This document shows positions 7,994 through 16,495 of a stretch of DNA of 64,000 bases, piece after piece. Position numbers and translations under genes: made by a program. The notes beneath the pieces were generated by a model. The model saw nothing but the letters and a program-made list of their open reading frames with translations, ran no database searches and was not told where the DNA came from. Origin of the DNA: Pannonibacter indicus (lineage in GTDB: Bacteria > Pseudomonadota > Alphaproteobacteria > Rhizobiales > Stappiaceae); contig NZ_LIPT01000012.1 in the NCBI RefSeq assembly GCF_001418225.1, forward strand, positions 51,700 through 115,699, given 5' to 3'. How positions within the stretch are numbered: the first letter of the stretch is position 1; each line of letters starts with the position of its first letter.

Positions 7994-8998
7994 ATGAGCA
8001 AGGCGGGTTTCGTGACCGCAGCCGATGTGGCGAAGCTTGCGGGCGTGTCACGCTCGGCCGTTTCACGCACTTTCACGCCCGATGCCTATGTTTCCCCGGC
8101 GGTGCGTGAAAAGGTGCTGAGGGCGGCGGATGAGCTGGGCTACCGGGTGAACCGGCTGGCCAAGGATCTGCAGACCTCCCGCTCCAGCATGGTGGCGATT
8201 GTCGGCGCCCGCTTTTACGAGCCCTATGTGGCCGGGCTGCTGGATGACCTCAGCGCCGCGCTGATCGGCGAGGGCCTGCATGCGCTGCTGCTCAATGCCT
8301 CGTCGCAAGACATGACGGCGCTGCTGAACCTTGTGCTGGAATACCGGGTGCGGGCGGTGATCGTGCTCTCCGGCGCGCCCCCGCGTGAGCTGATCGACCA
8401 GTGCCTGCGCGCCCGCCAGCGCATGATCCTCATCAACCGCCACATGGAAGACGTGGAGGCAGGCTCGATTGAGACCGACGACCGCATGGGCGGGCGGCTG
8501 GCGGCGGAGCGGCTTCTGGCGGCCGGGCGGCGGAAGCTCTGTGTGGTGCGCTCGGGGGCAGACACCCCCAGCCAGCGGCGGCGGGCAGCGGGCTTTCTGG
8601 AGCGGCTGGACGAAGAGGGGATCGCCTGCGAACGCTGGGTGGCCGGGCGCGGCAACTATGAAGCGGGCTGCGAGGCCGCCCGCAGCCTTCTGAGCGGTTC
8701 AGGTCCTGCTATTGCCCCGGATATTGATGGCGTCTTCGCCGCCACCGACCGCACGGCCCTCGGCTTTCTCAACACGGCGCGGTTTGAAATGGGCGTTTCC
8801 GTGCCGCAGGACGTGGCGGTGATCGGCTTTGACGACATCCCGGAAGCGGCCTGGTCCTCTCACAACCTCACCACCATCCGCCAGTCCGCCCCGGACGTGG
8901 TGGCCGCCGTGCTGACGCTTCTGGCCGAAGACGGCGAGGACGCGGGCCTTCAGCGTGTGGCCATTCCGGTCAGTCTGGTGGAACGGGGGACGGTGTAG
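7994..8998 (+). CDS. LacI-family transcriptional regulator
   Basis: A 334-residue protein with an N-terminal helix-turn-helix (TAADVAKLAGVSRSAVSRTF, residues 8-27) and hinge helix (RLAKDLQT), then a periplasmic-binding-protein-like sensor domain. The sensor has DDRMGGRLAAERLL and the conserved late motif VIGFDDIPEAAW. It starts at ATG 7994 with GGGGAGAGG just upstream. It is transcribed away from the five-gene importer operon and probably represses it through the palindrome at 7868-7881. LacI-family sensors usually bind sugars or sugar phosphates, which would fit an organophosphate import system; the ligand is unknown. Confidence 0.9.
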   Translation: MSKAGFVTAADVAKLAGVSRSAVSRTFTPDAYVSPAVREKVLRAADELGYRVNRLAKDLQTSRSSMVAIVGARFYEPYVAGLLDDLSAALIGEGLHALLLNASSQDMTALLNLVLEYRVRAVIVLSGAPPRELIDQCLRARQRMILINRHMEDVEAGSIETDDRMGGRLAAERLLAAGRRKLCVVRSGADTPSQRRRAAGFLERLDEEGIACERWVAGRGNYEAGCEAARSLLSGSGPAIAPDIDGVFAATDRTALGFLNTARFEMGVSVPQDVAVIGFDDIPEAAWSSHNLTTIRQSAPDVVAAVLTLLAEDGEDAGLQRVAIPVSLVERGTV

Positions 8999-9067
8999 CC
9001 GGTCATGACATTGTCCCGGCAGTCTGATAGGATATGCCCTTGAGACAAAGGCTGGGAGCCCGGCACC

Positions 9068-9340
9068 ATGACAGCGCCTGTCCGTTCGGAAAAACTGGAA
9101 ATGCGGGTATCGCCCGAGGCCAAGCGGCTGCTGCGGGAAGCGGCGGAGCTGCGCCACAAGACCATGTCCGAATTCGTGCTCGACAGTGCTCTTGCTGCGG
9201 CTGAGGAAACCGTTCTGCAGCGCCGCATCCTGCGGCTTGGCGAGGCAGAGTGGCAGGCGTTCGTGGAAGCTCTCGACGCCCCGCCCCTTCGGCACGCGCG
9301 CATGGAACAATTGCTGACGTCTCCCGGTGTATTCGACTGA
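9068..9340 (+). CDS. DUF1778-type antitoxin (TacA/AtaR-like)
   Basis: A 90-residue protein with a ribbon-helix-helix N-terminus (EKLEMRVSPEAKRLLREAAEL) and the DUF1778 segment KTMSEFVLDSALAAAEE. Its C-terminal tail would bind the acetyltransferase toxin encoded 3 bases downstream. Antitoxins of this family neutralise GNAT toxins and repress their own operon. The short gap and order match known tacAT/ataRT modules. Confidence 0.9.
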   Translation: MTAPVRSEKLEMRVSPEAKRLLREAAELRHKTMSEFVLDSALAAAEETVLQRRILRLGEAEWQAFVEALDAPPLRHARMEQLLTSPGVFD

Positions 9341-9343
9341 AGC

Positions 9344-9853
9344 ATGGGCGGCGGGCCGAAGCTCCGGATCGAAAAGCTCAGCGCACACCATGACCTGCCC
9401 GCCTTCGATTGCGGAACGCAGGCGCTGAATGCTTTCCTGCAAAGACGCGCTCTGGCGAGCCAGAAATCCGGCAGTGCACAGACCTATCTTGCAATGGCAG
9501 GGGAGGCAGTCGCCGGATTCTACAGCCTGACCTTTGGCCAGATCGAATATGCCGGGGCACCTGACCGGCTGCGCAAGGGTTTGCCCCGTCATCCGGTTCC
9601 GGTGATGCTGCTGGCGCGTCTTGCGGTGGACCGTGGCTGGCAGGGACAGCGGTTGGGCTCCGGCCTGCTGAAAGATGCAATCCTGCGCACGCTGCAGGCG
9701 GCGGATATTGCCGGACTACGGGTGCTTGCAGTGCATGCCAAGGACGGTGAAGCCCGTGCCTTCTATGAGACATTCGGTTTCATTCCCTTTGAAGACCAGC
9801 CTCTGGTCCTCTACCGCCTCATCAAGGATATCCGGCAGATGCTTGAAGGGTGA
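9344..9853 (+). CDS. GNAT-family toxin (TacT/AtaT-like acetyltransferase)
   Basis: A 169-residue GNAT-fold protein. The start LRIEKLSAHHDLPAFDCG and LNAFLQRRALASQKSG are typical of TacT-like toxins. The acetyl-CoA loop is RGWQGQRLGSGLL, and the catalytic-type Tyr is in FYETFGF. Known members acetylate the amino group of aminoacyl-tRNAs and halt translation; this is presumed here. It pairs with the DUF1778 antitoxin. Its last 50 or so bases are duplicated after the following vapC gene, marking a recombination event. Confidence 0.88.
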   Translation: MGGGPKLRIEKLSAHHDLPAFDCGTQALNAFLQRRALASQKSGSAQTYLAMAGEAVAGFYSLTFGQIEYAGAPDRLRKGLPRHPVPVMLLARLAVDRGWQGQRLGSGLLKDAILRTLQAADIAGLRVLAVHAKDGEARAFYETFGFIPFEDQPLVLYRLIKDIRQMLEG

Positions 9854-9862
9854 TGGGTGGCG
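9803..9862 (+). repeat. 60-bp direct repeat, left copy (3' end of the GNAT toxin gene)
   Basis: This segment, coding for the last residues LVLYRLIKDIRQMLEG of the toxin and a few bases beyond, is repeated at 10623-10682 with about four differences. The two copies bracket the Phd/VapC pair. Confidence 0.9.
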
Positions 9863-9982
9863 GGCCGCCTTGAGCAGGTCTTGAAGTCCTGGAAGCCTGC
9901 GGTCCGAACTGGACGGAAGTCAGTGCCTGACATATATTAGCTAAATTAGTCATGTTTTAAAACTGGCCAAGGAGGCAGGGAA

Positions 9983-10216
9983 ATGCAGGTGACCGTTCAT
10001 GCCGCCAAAACCAACCTGTCGAAGCTGATCGAAGCGGCACAGGCAGGTGAAGAGGTCATCATTGCCAAGGGCAAGCGCCCTGTTGCGCGCCTTGTGCCGA
10101 TCCCGCAGACCACGTTCAGGACGGGGCTGCTGAAGGGCAGGCTGACGGGAGCTGGCCCGGATTTCTTTGAGCCGTTGGCAGAGGACGAGCTGGCGCTCTG
10201 GGACGGGCGTGAGTGA
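9983..10216 (+). CDS. Phd/YefM-family antitoxin
   Basis: A 77-residue antitoxin with the Phd/YefM fold start MQVTVHAAKTNLSKLIEAAQAGEEV followed by IIAKGKRPVARLVP, the classical DNA-binding and dimerisation half. The C-terminal part (DFFEPLAEDELALW) is the toxin-binding tail. GGAGG lies about 10 bases before ATG 9983. Its stop overlaps the start of the PIN toxin gene by four bases (GTGA). The AT-rich stretch at 9930-9960 probably contains the autoregulated promoter. Confidence 0.9.
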   Translation: MQVTVHAAKTNLSKLIEAAQAGEEVIIAKGKRPVARLVPIPQTTFRTGLLKGRLTGAGPDFFEPLAEDELALWDGRE

Positions 10217-10614
10217 AGCATCTGCTGCTTGATACCCACGCCTGGGCATGGTCGCTGACGGCGGACCCGCGCCTGCCGCAATCGGCCATCGCTGCGATTG
10301 AGGCGGCAGAAACCGTATCGATCAGTGCCATCAGCCTGTTTGAAATCGGTCAGAAAGTCCGGCTTGGAAAGTGGCCCGAAATGGCGCCGTTCCTTCACCT
10401 GCTGCCCAGTCTCGCCGGGGAGCAGGGCGCGCGCCTGCTGGATGTCTGCGCCGAAGCCTGCCTTCTGGCGGCAACGCTCGAATGGCCGCATCGTGACCCC
10501 TTTGACCGGTTCATTGCCGCGGTTGCAATGACACGCGGCATGGTCCTTGTGTCGGCAGATACGGCGTTTGATGGACTGGACACAGAGCCGGGCTGGCGCG
10601 GGCGCGTGTGGTAA
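10213..10614 (+). CDS. VapC-type PIN-domain ribonuclease toxin
   Basis: A 133-residue PIN-domain protein starting at GTG 10213, coupled to the antitoxin. Conserved acidic residues are visible: Asp7 (LLLDTHAW), Glu44 (SLFEIGQK), Asp95/Asp98 (HRDPFDRF) and Asp116 (LVSADTAF), which would hold Mg2+ at the active site. VapC toxins cleave tRNA or rRNA. The LDTHAWAW and HRDPFDR motifs are those of PIN toxins paired with Phd-like antitoxins. The duplicated acetyltransferase tail directly follows its stop. Confidence 0.9.
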   Translation: MKHLLLDTHAWAWSLTADPRLPQSAIAAIEAAETVSISAISLFEIGQKVRLGKWPEMAPFLHLLPSLAGEQGARLLDVCAEACLLAATLEWPHRDPFDRFIAAVAMTRGMVLVSADTAFDGLDTEPGWRGRVW

Positions 10615-10622
10615 GGGGGGCC

Positions 10623-10682
10623 TTGGTCCTCTACCGCCTCATCAAGGACATCCGGCGGATGCTTGAAGGGTGACGGGTGGCA
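10623..10682 (+). repeat. 60-bp direct repeat, right copy (remnant of the GNAT toxin 3' end)
   Basis: It matches 9803-9862 closely, including the codons for LVLYRLIKDIRRMLEG and the stop, but has no gene upstream in frame. It is a remnant left by duplication or by insertion of the Phd/VapC unit next to the GNAT pair. No other feature is visible in 10,615-10,729. Confidence 0.9.
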
Positions 10683-10729
10683 AGCTTGCGCCGGGCGGAG
10701 GAGGGATGTTCTGCCAGAGGAATCAAGAC

Positions 10730-11017
10730 TTAAAGATTGCGCTCCACATCCTGCCTTGCATGAAGAATGCGGATGACTTCGATCCTGCCGCTCTTCTCCC
10801 GGAAATAAAGCACATGCGAACCGCAGGGGATTTTCTGATAGTCCGGCCTGACGGTTACGGGTCTGCCCTGCTTCGTGCCTGAGGCAAGTGCTTGGCATGT
10901 GCCGCTGATTTCGTCCGTGTAGCGGTCCGCCTGATCTGGTCCCCAGTTCATCGCGCTGTATTGCCAGATGCCTGCCATGTCCGCCTGGGCCGCCGGGGAG
11001 AAGAAGAGGGCTTTCAT
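10730..11017 (-). CDS. parE: ParE-type toxin
   Basis: A 95-residue RelE/ParE-superfamily protein: MKALFFSPAAQADMAGIWQYS, then QADRYTDEISGTCQALA and the late strand PCGSHVLYFREKSGRIEVIRILHARQD, typical of ParE. ParE toxins inhibit gyrase; some relatives are ribosome-dependent RNases, so the target is inferred. Its ATG overlaps the stop of the antitoxin gene by four bases. The pair is on the opposite strand to the other two toxin-antitoxin pairs in this cluster. Confidence 0.9.
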   Translation of the reverse strand: MKALFFSPAAQADMAGIWQYSAMNWGPDQADRYTDEISGTCQALASGTKQGRPVTVRPDYQKIPCGSHVLYFREKSGRIEVIRILHARQDVERNL

Positions 11018-11268
11018 CGCGGGATGAAGCCAGACCGCATGCGGGTCTTGAAGGCCTCGAAGTCGAAGGGCTCCGGCTCGCCGGATTGCTCTCCGGTGAT
11101 GAGGGCGGCTTCCAGCGCCTTGACGCGGGCTTCATGCTCTTCCAGCAGGCGCAGTCCTGCGCGGACCACTTCGCTGGTGGAGCCATAGCGCCCCGCACGG
11201 ACCTGCTCCTGGATGAAAGCGGTGAAATGGTCACCAATGGTGATGGAGGTGTTCCGTGCCATGGCCAT
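11014..11268 (-). CDS. parD: ParD-type antitoxin
   Basis: An 84-residue antitoxin with the ParD ribbon-helix-helix start ARNTSITIGDHFTAFIQEQV and the family block GRYGSTSEVVRAGLRLLEEHE. The C-terminal half (EPFDFEAFKTRMRSGF) would wrap ParE. AAGGAAAT precedes the two possible ATG starts (11268, 11262). Upstream, at 11296-11316, the imperfect inverted repeat ctatacc-aaaaa-gtattacag is a plausible autoregulatory operator. Confidence 0.9.
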   Translation of the reverse strand: MAMARNTSITIGDHFTAFIQEQVRAGRYGSTSEVVRAGLRLLEEHEARVKALEAALITGEQSGEPEPFDFEAFKTRMRSGFIPR

Positions 11269-11464
11269 TTCCTTGTCAGAGTGGGTGTCTTCAGCCTATA
11301 CCAAAAAGTATTACAGTCAATGTCCGGCATTGTGGCTTGCCGTTCTCCGGCATGCTGGACGTGGCTCTGTGCGTCGATCATGTTGACAAGCCTGCTGCCG
11401 GGCACCCCTTGTTCCGGCAAGGGGCAGGGGAGCAGACTAGCGCAGTGGGAAGGATAACGGGGCC

Positions 11465-12313
11465 TTGAGTGTGGACGTGGCGGGCGAAGAGATTGCGCAG
11501 ATTGTCAGCCGCATGCGGCTGAATGCGGCGGCGTTTATCGTCACGGTCTATGGCGACATCGCCGTGCCGCGCGGCGGTGTGCTGTGGACGGGAACGCTGA
11601 TCGAGCTTTGCGCCAGGGCCGGGATCAATGAATCGCTGGTGCGCACGGCTGTCTCCCGTCTCGTCGCCGCCGAGCGGCTGGCGGGCGAGCGCATCGGGCG
11701 GCGCAGCTATTACCGGCTGGCGGAGGCGGCAAGGGCGGAGTTCCAGCAGGCTGCAGATCTGCTTTACGGACCGGACCAGCCGGGCCGGGGCTGGCAGGTG
11801 ATCCATGCGCCGGATTTGACGCCGGACGACGCCCGCCGCTTGCGGCTGGGGCATATGGGCGGGCCGGTGTTCATCCGCCCCGACCGGGGGCAGGCGCCGC
11901 CGCCGGGGGCGCTGGTGCTCCACGCGGGCGAGGTTGCGGACCCGGCAAGGCTCGCCGGTTTCTGGGATCTTTCGGCCCTGCAGGAGGGTTATGCAGAGTT
12001 CACCGCCAGTTTCTCGCCGCTGCTTGCGGTGGCGGATGAGGGCGGCTGCCGTCTTGCCGGTGGCGACGCGCTGACCGCCCGGCTGCTGCTGGTGCATGCC
12101 TACCGCCATGTTCTGCTGCGCGACCCGCGCCTGCCGCAGGCGGCCCTTCCGGCAAACTGGAACGGCGGCGAGGCGCGCCGCCTTTTCCGCCGGCTCTATC
12201 TGGCACTGACGCCGGCTACGGAACGGCATGTGGCCGCCCATCTGGAAGGCACGGACGGCTTCCTGCCCGCACGCACAGCGGAGAGCATCAGCCGGATTCC
12301 GGTGGTTGCCTGA
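11465..12313 (+). CDS. paaX: PaaX-type phenylacetate repressor
   Basis: A 282-residue protein. After the N-terminal winged helix (AAAFIVTVYGDIAVPRGGVLWTGTLIELC, then INESLVRTAVSRLVAAERL) come the central PaaX domain and a C-terminal helical domain with LLLVHAYRHVLLRDPRLPQ and LPANWNGGEARRLFRRLY, hallmark PaaX sequences. PaaX represses paa genes until phenylacetyl-CoA binds. TTG 11465 is the probable start, with AAGGA about 10 bases upstream; GTG 11471 is an alternative. It lies directly upstream of paaABCDE in the same direction, separated by a 240-base control region. Confidence 0.92.
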   Translation: MSVDVAGEEIAQIVSRMRLNAAAFIVTVYGDIAVPRGGVLWTGTLIELCARAGINESLVRTAVSRLVAAERLAGERIGRRSYYRLAEAARAEFQQAADLLYGPDQPGRGWQVIHAPDLTPDDARRLRLGHMGGPVFIRPDRGQAPPPGALVLHAGEVADPARLAGFWDLSALQEGYAEFTASFSPLLAVADEGGCRLAGGDALTARLLLVHAYRHVLLRDPRLPQAALPANWNGGEARRLFRRLYLALTPATERHVAAHLEGTDGFLPARTAESISRIPVVA

Positions 12314-12440
12314 ATGGGGAGAGGGGGCTGGATGGTTTGAGAATAAATAACCAATTGAAATATAACAAGAAAAATCTTCGCATCCAAAAGCATCACAAAA
12401 ATCATGATAAAGTGACTTTTCTTGTGACGGTTTTGGGCGT

Positions 12441-12466
12441 ATAAATCGACCGGTCGGTCAGCGATA
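12441..12466. promoter_or_regulatory. TetR-type operator upstream of paaA (PaaR-like box)
   Basis: A 26-base site with palindromic core CGACCGGTCG, preceded by ATAAAT and followed by GATA. It matches the site at 23159-23184 at 22 of 26 positions. It sits about 85 bases before paaA. The region from 12,314 to 12,440 is AT-rich and probably holds the paa promoter. The TetR-family protein at 19,538 is the obvious candidate binder. Confidence 0.75.
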
Positions 12467-12551
12467 TGAGGAGTGAGCTGGCTGTCACGCGGCTGCAAGG
12501 CGCTGGATTGAAGCGCGGAGCAGGGCGTTTGATGAGGGAGGAGGCCGGATC

Positions 12552-13550
12552 ATGTATGCCCAGCTTGTGACATCCGAAGGTGGCAAGGCCCGTGAGGCGA
12601 TGACACCGGAAGAGGCTGCCTTTCAGGACCGCATCGACCGGGGCGAGAAGATCGAGCCCAAGGAGTGGATGCCGGAAGGCTACCGCAAGACGCTGATCCG
12701 CCAGATCGGCCAGCACGCGCACAGCGAGATCGTCGGCCAGCTTCCCGAAGGCAACTGGATCACCCGCGCACCGACGCTGGAGCGCAAGCAGATCCTCCTG
12801 GCCAAGGTGCAGGACGAGGCGGGCCACGGGCTCTATCTCTATTCCGCCGCCGAGACGCTGGGTGTCTCCCGCGATGAGCTGATCGGCCTGCTGCATGCGG
12901 GCAAGATGAAATATTCCTCCATCTTCAACTATCCGACGCTGACCTGGGCCGATATCGGCGCCGTCGGCTGGCTGGTGGACGGGGCGGCGATCATGAACCA
13001 GGTGCCGCTGCAGCGCACCAGCTACGGCCCCTATTCCCGCGCCATGATCCGCATCTGCAAGGAAGAAAGCTTCCACCAGCGGCAGGGCTACGACATCATG
13101 ATGAAGATGGCCAAGGGCACGCCGGAGCAGAAGGCGATGGCGCAGGATGCGCTGAACCGCTTCTGGTTCCCCTCGCTGATGATGTTCGGCCCCTCGGACA
13201 AGGACTCGGTGCATTCCGCCCAGTCGATGGCCTGGAAGATCAAGATCAACACCAATGACGAACTGCGCCAGAAGTTCGTCGACCAGACCGTGCCGCAGGC
13301 CGAATATCTCGGCCTCACCATTCCCGATCCCGAGCTGAAGTGGAACGGGGAGAAGGGCGGCTATGATTTCAGCGAGCCGGACTGGAGCGAGTTCTTCGCC
13401 GTCATTTCCGGCAATGGCCCCTGCAATGAGGAGCGCCTCGGTGCCCGCGTCAAGGCCTGGGAAGATGGCGCCTGGGTGCGCGAGGGGCTGATGGCCCATG
13501 CGAAAAAGCAGGACGCGCGCCGTGCGGCAGCGCGGGTTGCGGCCGAGTGA
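12552..13550 (+). CDS. paaA: 1,2-phenylacetyl-CoA epoxidase, catalytic subunit PaaA
   Basis: A 332-residue di-iron oxygenase subunit that, with PaaC, converts phenylacetyl-CoA to the ring 1,2-epoxide using O2. Carboxylate ligands are seen in [13 protein letters not shown] (Glu59) and [13 protein letters not shown] (Glu89, His92); the second pair lies around residues 170-180 ([13 protein letters not shown]). Length matches E. coli PaaA. GGGAGGAGG is upstream of ATG 12552. It is the first gene of paaABCDE; unusually, 169 bases separate it from paaB. Confidence 0.97.
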   Translation: MYAQLVTSEGGKAREAMTPEEAAFQDRIDRGEKIEPKEWMPEGYRKTLIRQIGQHAHSEIVGQLPEGNWITRAPTLERKQILLAKVQDEAGHGLYLYSAAETLGVSRDELIGLLHAGKMKYSSIFNYPTLTWADIGAVGWLVDGAAIMNQVPLQRTSYGPYSRAMIRICKEESFHQRQGYDIMMKMAKGTPEQKAMAQDALNRFWFPSLMMFGPSDKDSVHSAQSMAWKIKINTNDELRQKFVDQTVPQAEYLGLTIPDPELKWNGEKGGYDFSEPDWSEFFAVISGNGPCNEERLGARVKAWEDGAWVREGLMAHAKKQDARRAAARVAAE

Positions 13551-13638
13551 ACCGGCCGTCTGCAAGCCATTGATGTGGTCAGATCCCCGGCACAAGGCCG
13601 AAGATGACGGCGGAGAGGTTGCAGGCGTGTCAGAAGTT

Positions 13639-13657
13639 TGAGCCAGTGCGGGGCTCA
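13639..13657. promoter_or_regulatory. Hairpin in the long paaA-paaB gap
   Basis: An inverted repeat, TGAGCC-agtgcgg-GGCTCA, lies in the 169-base gap between paaA and paaB. paa genes are usually separated by only a few bases. No T-run follows, so it is not a classical terminator; it could be an mRNA processing or stability element. Confidence 0.4.
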
Positions 13658-13719
13658 GTCTGGCGCAGGACCGGCAAAAGACAGTCTGATTTCAACGTGT
13701 TTGCGGGAGGACGCGGAAC

Positions 13720-14004
13720 ATGTCCAGCGAATGGCCCCTTTGGGAAATCTTCATCCGTGGCCAGCATGGCCTCAATCACCGCCATGTGGGCAGCCTGCAT
13801 GCGCCGGACGCGGACATGGCCATCCGCCATGCGCGCGATGTCTATACGCGCCGCAATGAGGGCGTTTCCATCTGGGTGGTGAAGTCGGAAAACATCACCG
13901 CTTCCGTGCCTTCGGAGAAGGGGCCGCTGTTCGAGCCGTCGAACAGCAAGGTCTACCGCCACCCGAGCTTCTACGACATTCCCGAAGAAGTGGGGCACAT
14001 GTGA
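13720..14004 (+). CDS. paaB: 1,2-phenylacetyl-CoA epoxidase subunit PaaB
   Basis: A 94-residue protein with the PaaB signature WPLWEIFIRGQHGLNHRHVGSLHAPD and ARDVYTRRNEGVSIWVVKSE. PaaB is a small structural subunit needed for activity of the PaaABCE complex. GGGAGG lies 9 bases before ATG 13720. Its stop overlaps the paaC start (ATGTGATG region). Confidence 0.96.
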   Translation: MSSEWPLWEIFIRGQHGLNHRHVGSLHAPDADMAIRHARDVYTRRNEGVSIWVVKSENITASVPSEKGPLFEPSNSKVYRHPSFYDIPEEVGHM

Positions 14005-14771
14005 TGGCCAGCGCGACACATCAGGCAGCGCTGTTCGAGTGGCTGCTGCGCATGGGCGACAATGCACTGATCCTCGGGCACCGGGTGTCCGAATGGTGCG
14101 GCCACGGGCCTGCGCTGGAAGAGGATATCGCGCTTGCCAATCAGGCGCTGGATCTCATCGGCCAGTGCCAGCTGTGGCTGGGGCTGGCGGGCGAGGTGGA
14201 GGGCAAGGGCCGCAACGCCGATGCGCTCGCCTATCTGCGCGATGCGGGTGCCTTCCGCAATCTGCTGCTGGTGGAGCGCCCGAATGGCGATTTCGGCCAC
14301 ACAATGATGCGCCAGTTCCTGTTCGATGCCTTCCATGTGGAGCTGCTAGAGGCGCTGAAATCCTCCAGTGAACCACGTGTGGCGGAGATTGCGGCGAAGG
14401 CGTCCAAGGAAGCGGCGTATCACCTCGACCGTTCGGCCGCGCTGGTGATCGCGCTTGGCGATGGCACGGAAGAAAGCCACGCCCGCATGGCAAGGGCGCT
14501 GAAGGCGCTGTGGGCCTATACCGGCGAGATGTTCATGGATGACGGGACGGATGCAGCGCTGGCCGCTTCCGGCACTGTGCCGCTGCCCTCCAGCCTCAAG
14601 GCGGGCTGGGACGGGACGGTGGGCGCGGTGCTGGCAGAAGCAGGGCTTTCCCATCCGGGCGAGGCCTGGCAGCACAAGGGCGGCAAGAGCGGCACCCATA
14701 CGGAGCATCTGGGCTATATCCTGGCCGAAATGCAATTCCTGCAGCGCGCCTATCCCGGCGCAACGTGGTGA
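14004..14771 (+). CDS. paaC: 1,2-phenylacetyl-CoA epoxidase structural subunit PaaC
   Basis: A 255-residue ferritin-like helical protein, related to PaaA but lacking a complete di-iron site; it forms the heterodimer core with PaaA. Visible landmarks are LRMGDNALILGHRVSEWCGHGPALEED, ALDLIGQCQLWLGLAGEVEG and ERPNGDFGHTMMRQFLFDAFH. ATG 14004 overlaps the last base of the paaB stop; an adjacent GTG at 14001 would add one residue. Its end overlaps the possible starts of paaD. Confidence 0.96.
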   Translation: MASATHQAALFEWLLRMGDNALILGHRVSEWCGHGPALEEDIALANQALDLIGQCQLWLGLAGEVEGKGRNADALAYLRDAGAFRNLLLVERPNGDFGHTMMRQFLFDAFHVELLEALKSSSEPRVAEIAAKASKEAAYHLDRSAALVIALGDGTEESHARMARALKALWAYTGEMFMDDGTDAALAASGTVPLPSSLKAGWDGTVGAVLAEAGLSHPGEAWQHKGGKSGTHTEHLGYILAEMQFLQRAYPGATW

Positions 14772-14776
14772 GTGCC

Positions 14777-15325
14777 ATGGCCAGCGCGCGTCATCCCGAT
14801 GTGGCGGAAGTCTGGTCCTGGCTCGCCGAAGTGCCGGACCCGGAAATTCCGGTGATCAGCCTCACCGATCTCGGCATCATCCGGGATGTGGCCTGGCAGG
14901 ATGAAACGCTGGTGGTGACGGTGACGCCCACCTATTCCGGCTGCCCGGCAACCAGCATCATCAACCTCGACATCGAGGCGGCGCTGCGGGCAAAGGGCAT
15001 CCGTGATCTGCGGCTGGAACGGCGCCTGTCGCCGCCCTGGACCACGGACTGGCTGACGCCGGAGGGGCGCGAAAAGCTGCGCCAGTATGGCATCGCCCCG
15101 CCCATCGATGGCACGGCGCCCGATGGCCGTGTTGCTGAGCAGATAGCGGGCCGGGTTCAGGGCCGCGTGGCGCGGCTCGTCTCCGGCAGCAACCTTGCGA
15201 TCACCTGTCCGCGCTGCGGCTCGGCAGCCACGCAGAAGGTCAGCCAGTTCGGTTCGACCCCCTGCAAGGCCAGTTACCGCTGCACGGACTGTCTTGAACC
15301 CTTCGACTATTTCAAGTGCATCTGA
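14777..15325 (+). CDS. paaD: PaaD, Fe-S assembly factor for the epoxidase
   Basis: A 182-residue protein with an N-terminal DUF59/MIP18-like domain (EVPDPEIPVISLTDLGIIRDV, TPTYSGCPATSIIN) and a C-terminal zinc-ribbon-like part with CPRCGS, a lone Cys in TPCKASYRC and CTDC. PaaD is needed to assemble the metal centres of the complex rather than for catalysis. ATG 14777 is the likely start; GTG 14765 would overlap paaC. The gene is translationally close to both neighbours. Confidence 0.95.
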   Translation: MASARHPDVAEVWSWLAEVPDPEIPVISLTDLGIIRDVAWQDETLVVTVTPTYSGCPATSIINLDIEAALRAKGIRDLRLERRLSPPWTTDWLTPEGREKLRQYGIAPPIDGTAPDGRVAEQIAGRVQGRVARLVSGSNLAITCPRCGSAATQKVSQFGSTPCKASYRCTDCLEPFDYFKCI

Positions 15326-15336
15326 GGACGCAAGCC

Positions 15337-16413
<1,077 letters not shown>

Positions 16414-16495
16414 GGCCCCTCAAGGCCTGAGGCACCGGCACTCCGGAGCCTCGGAATAGCCCGTCTCTGGCGGGCAGGATTATTGAAAGAAGGAA

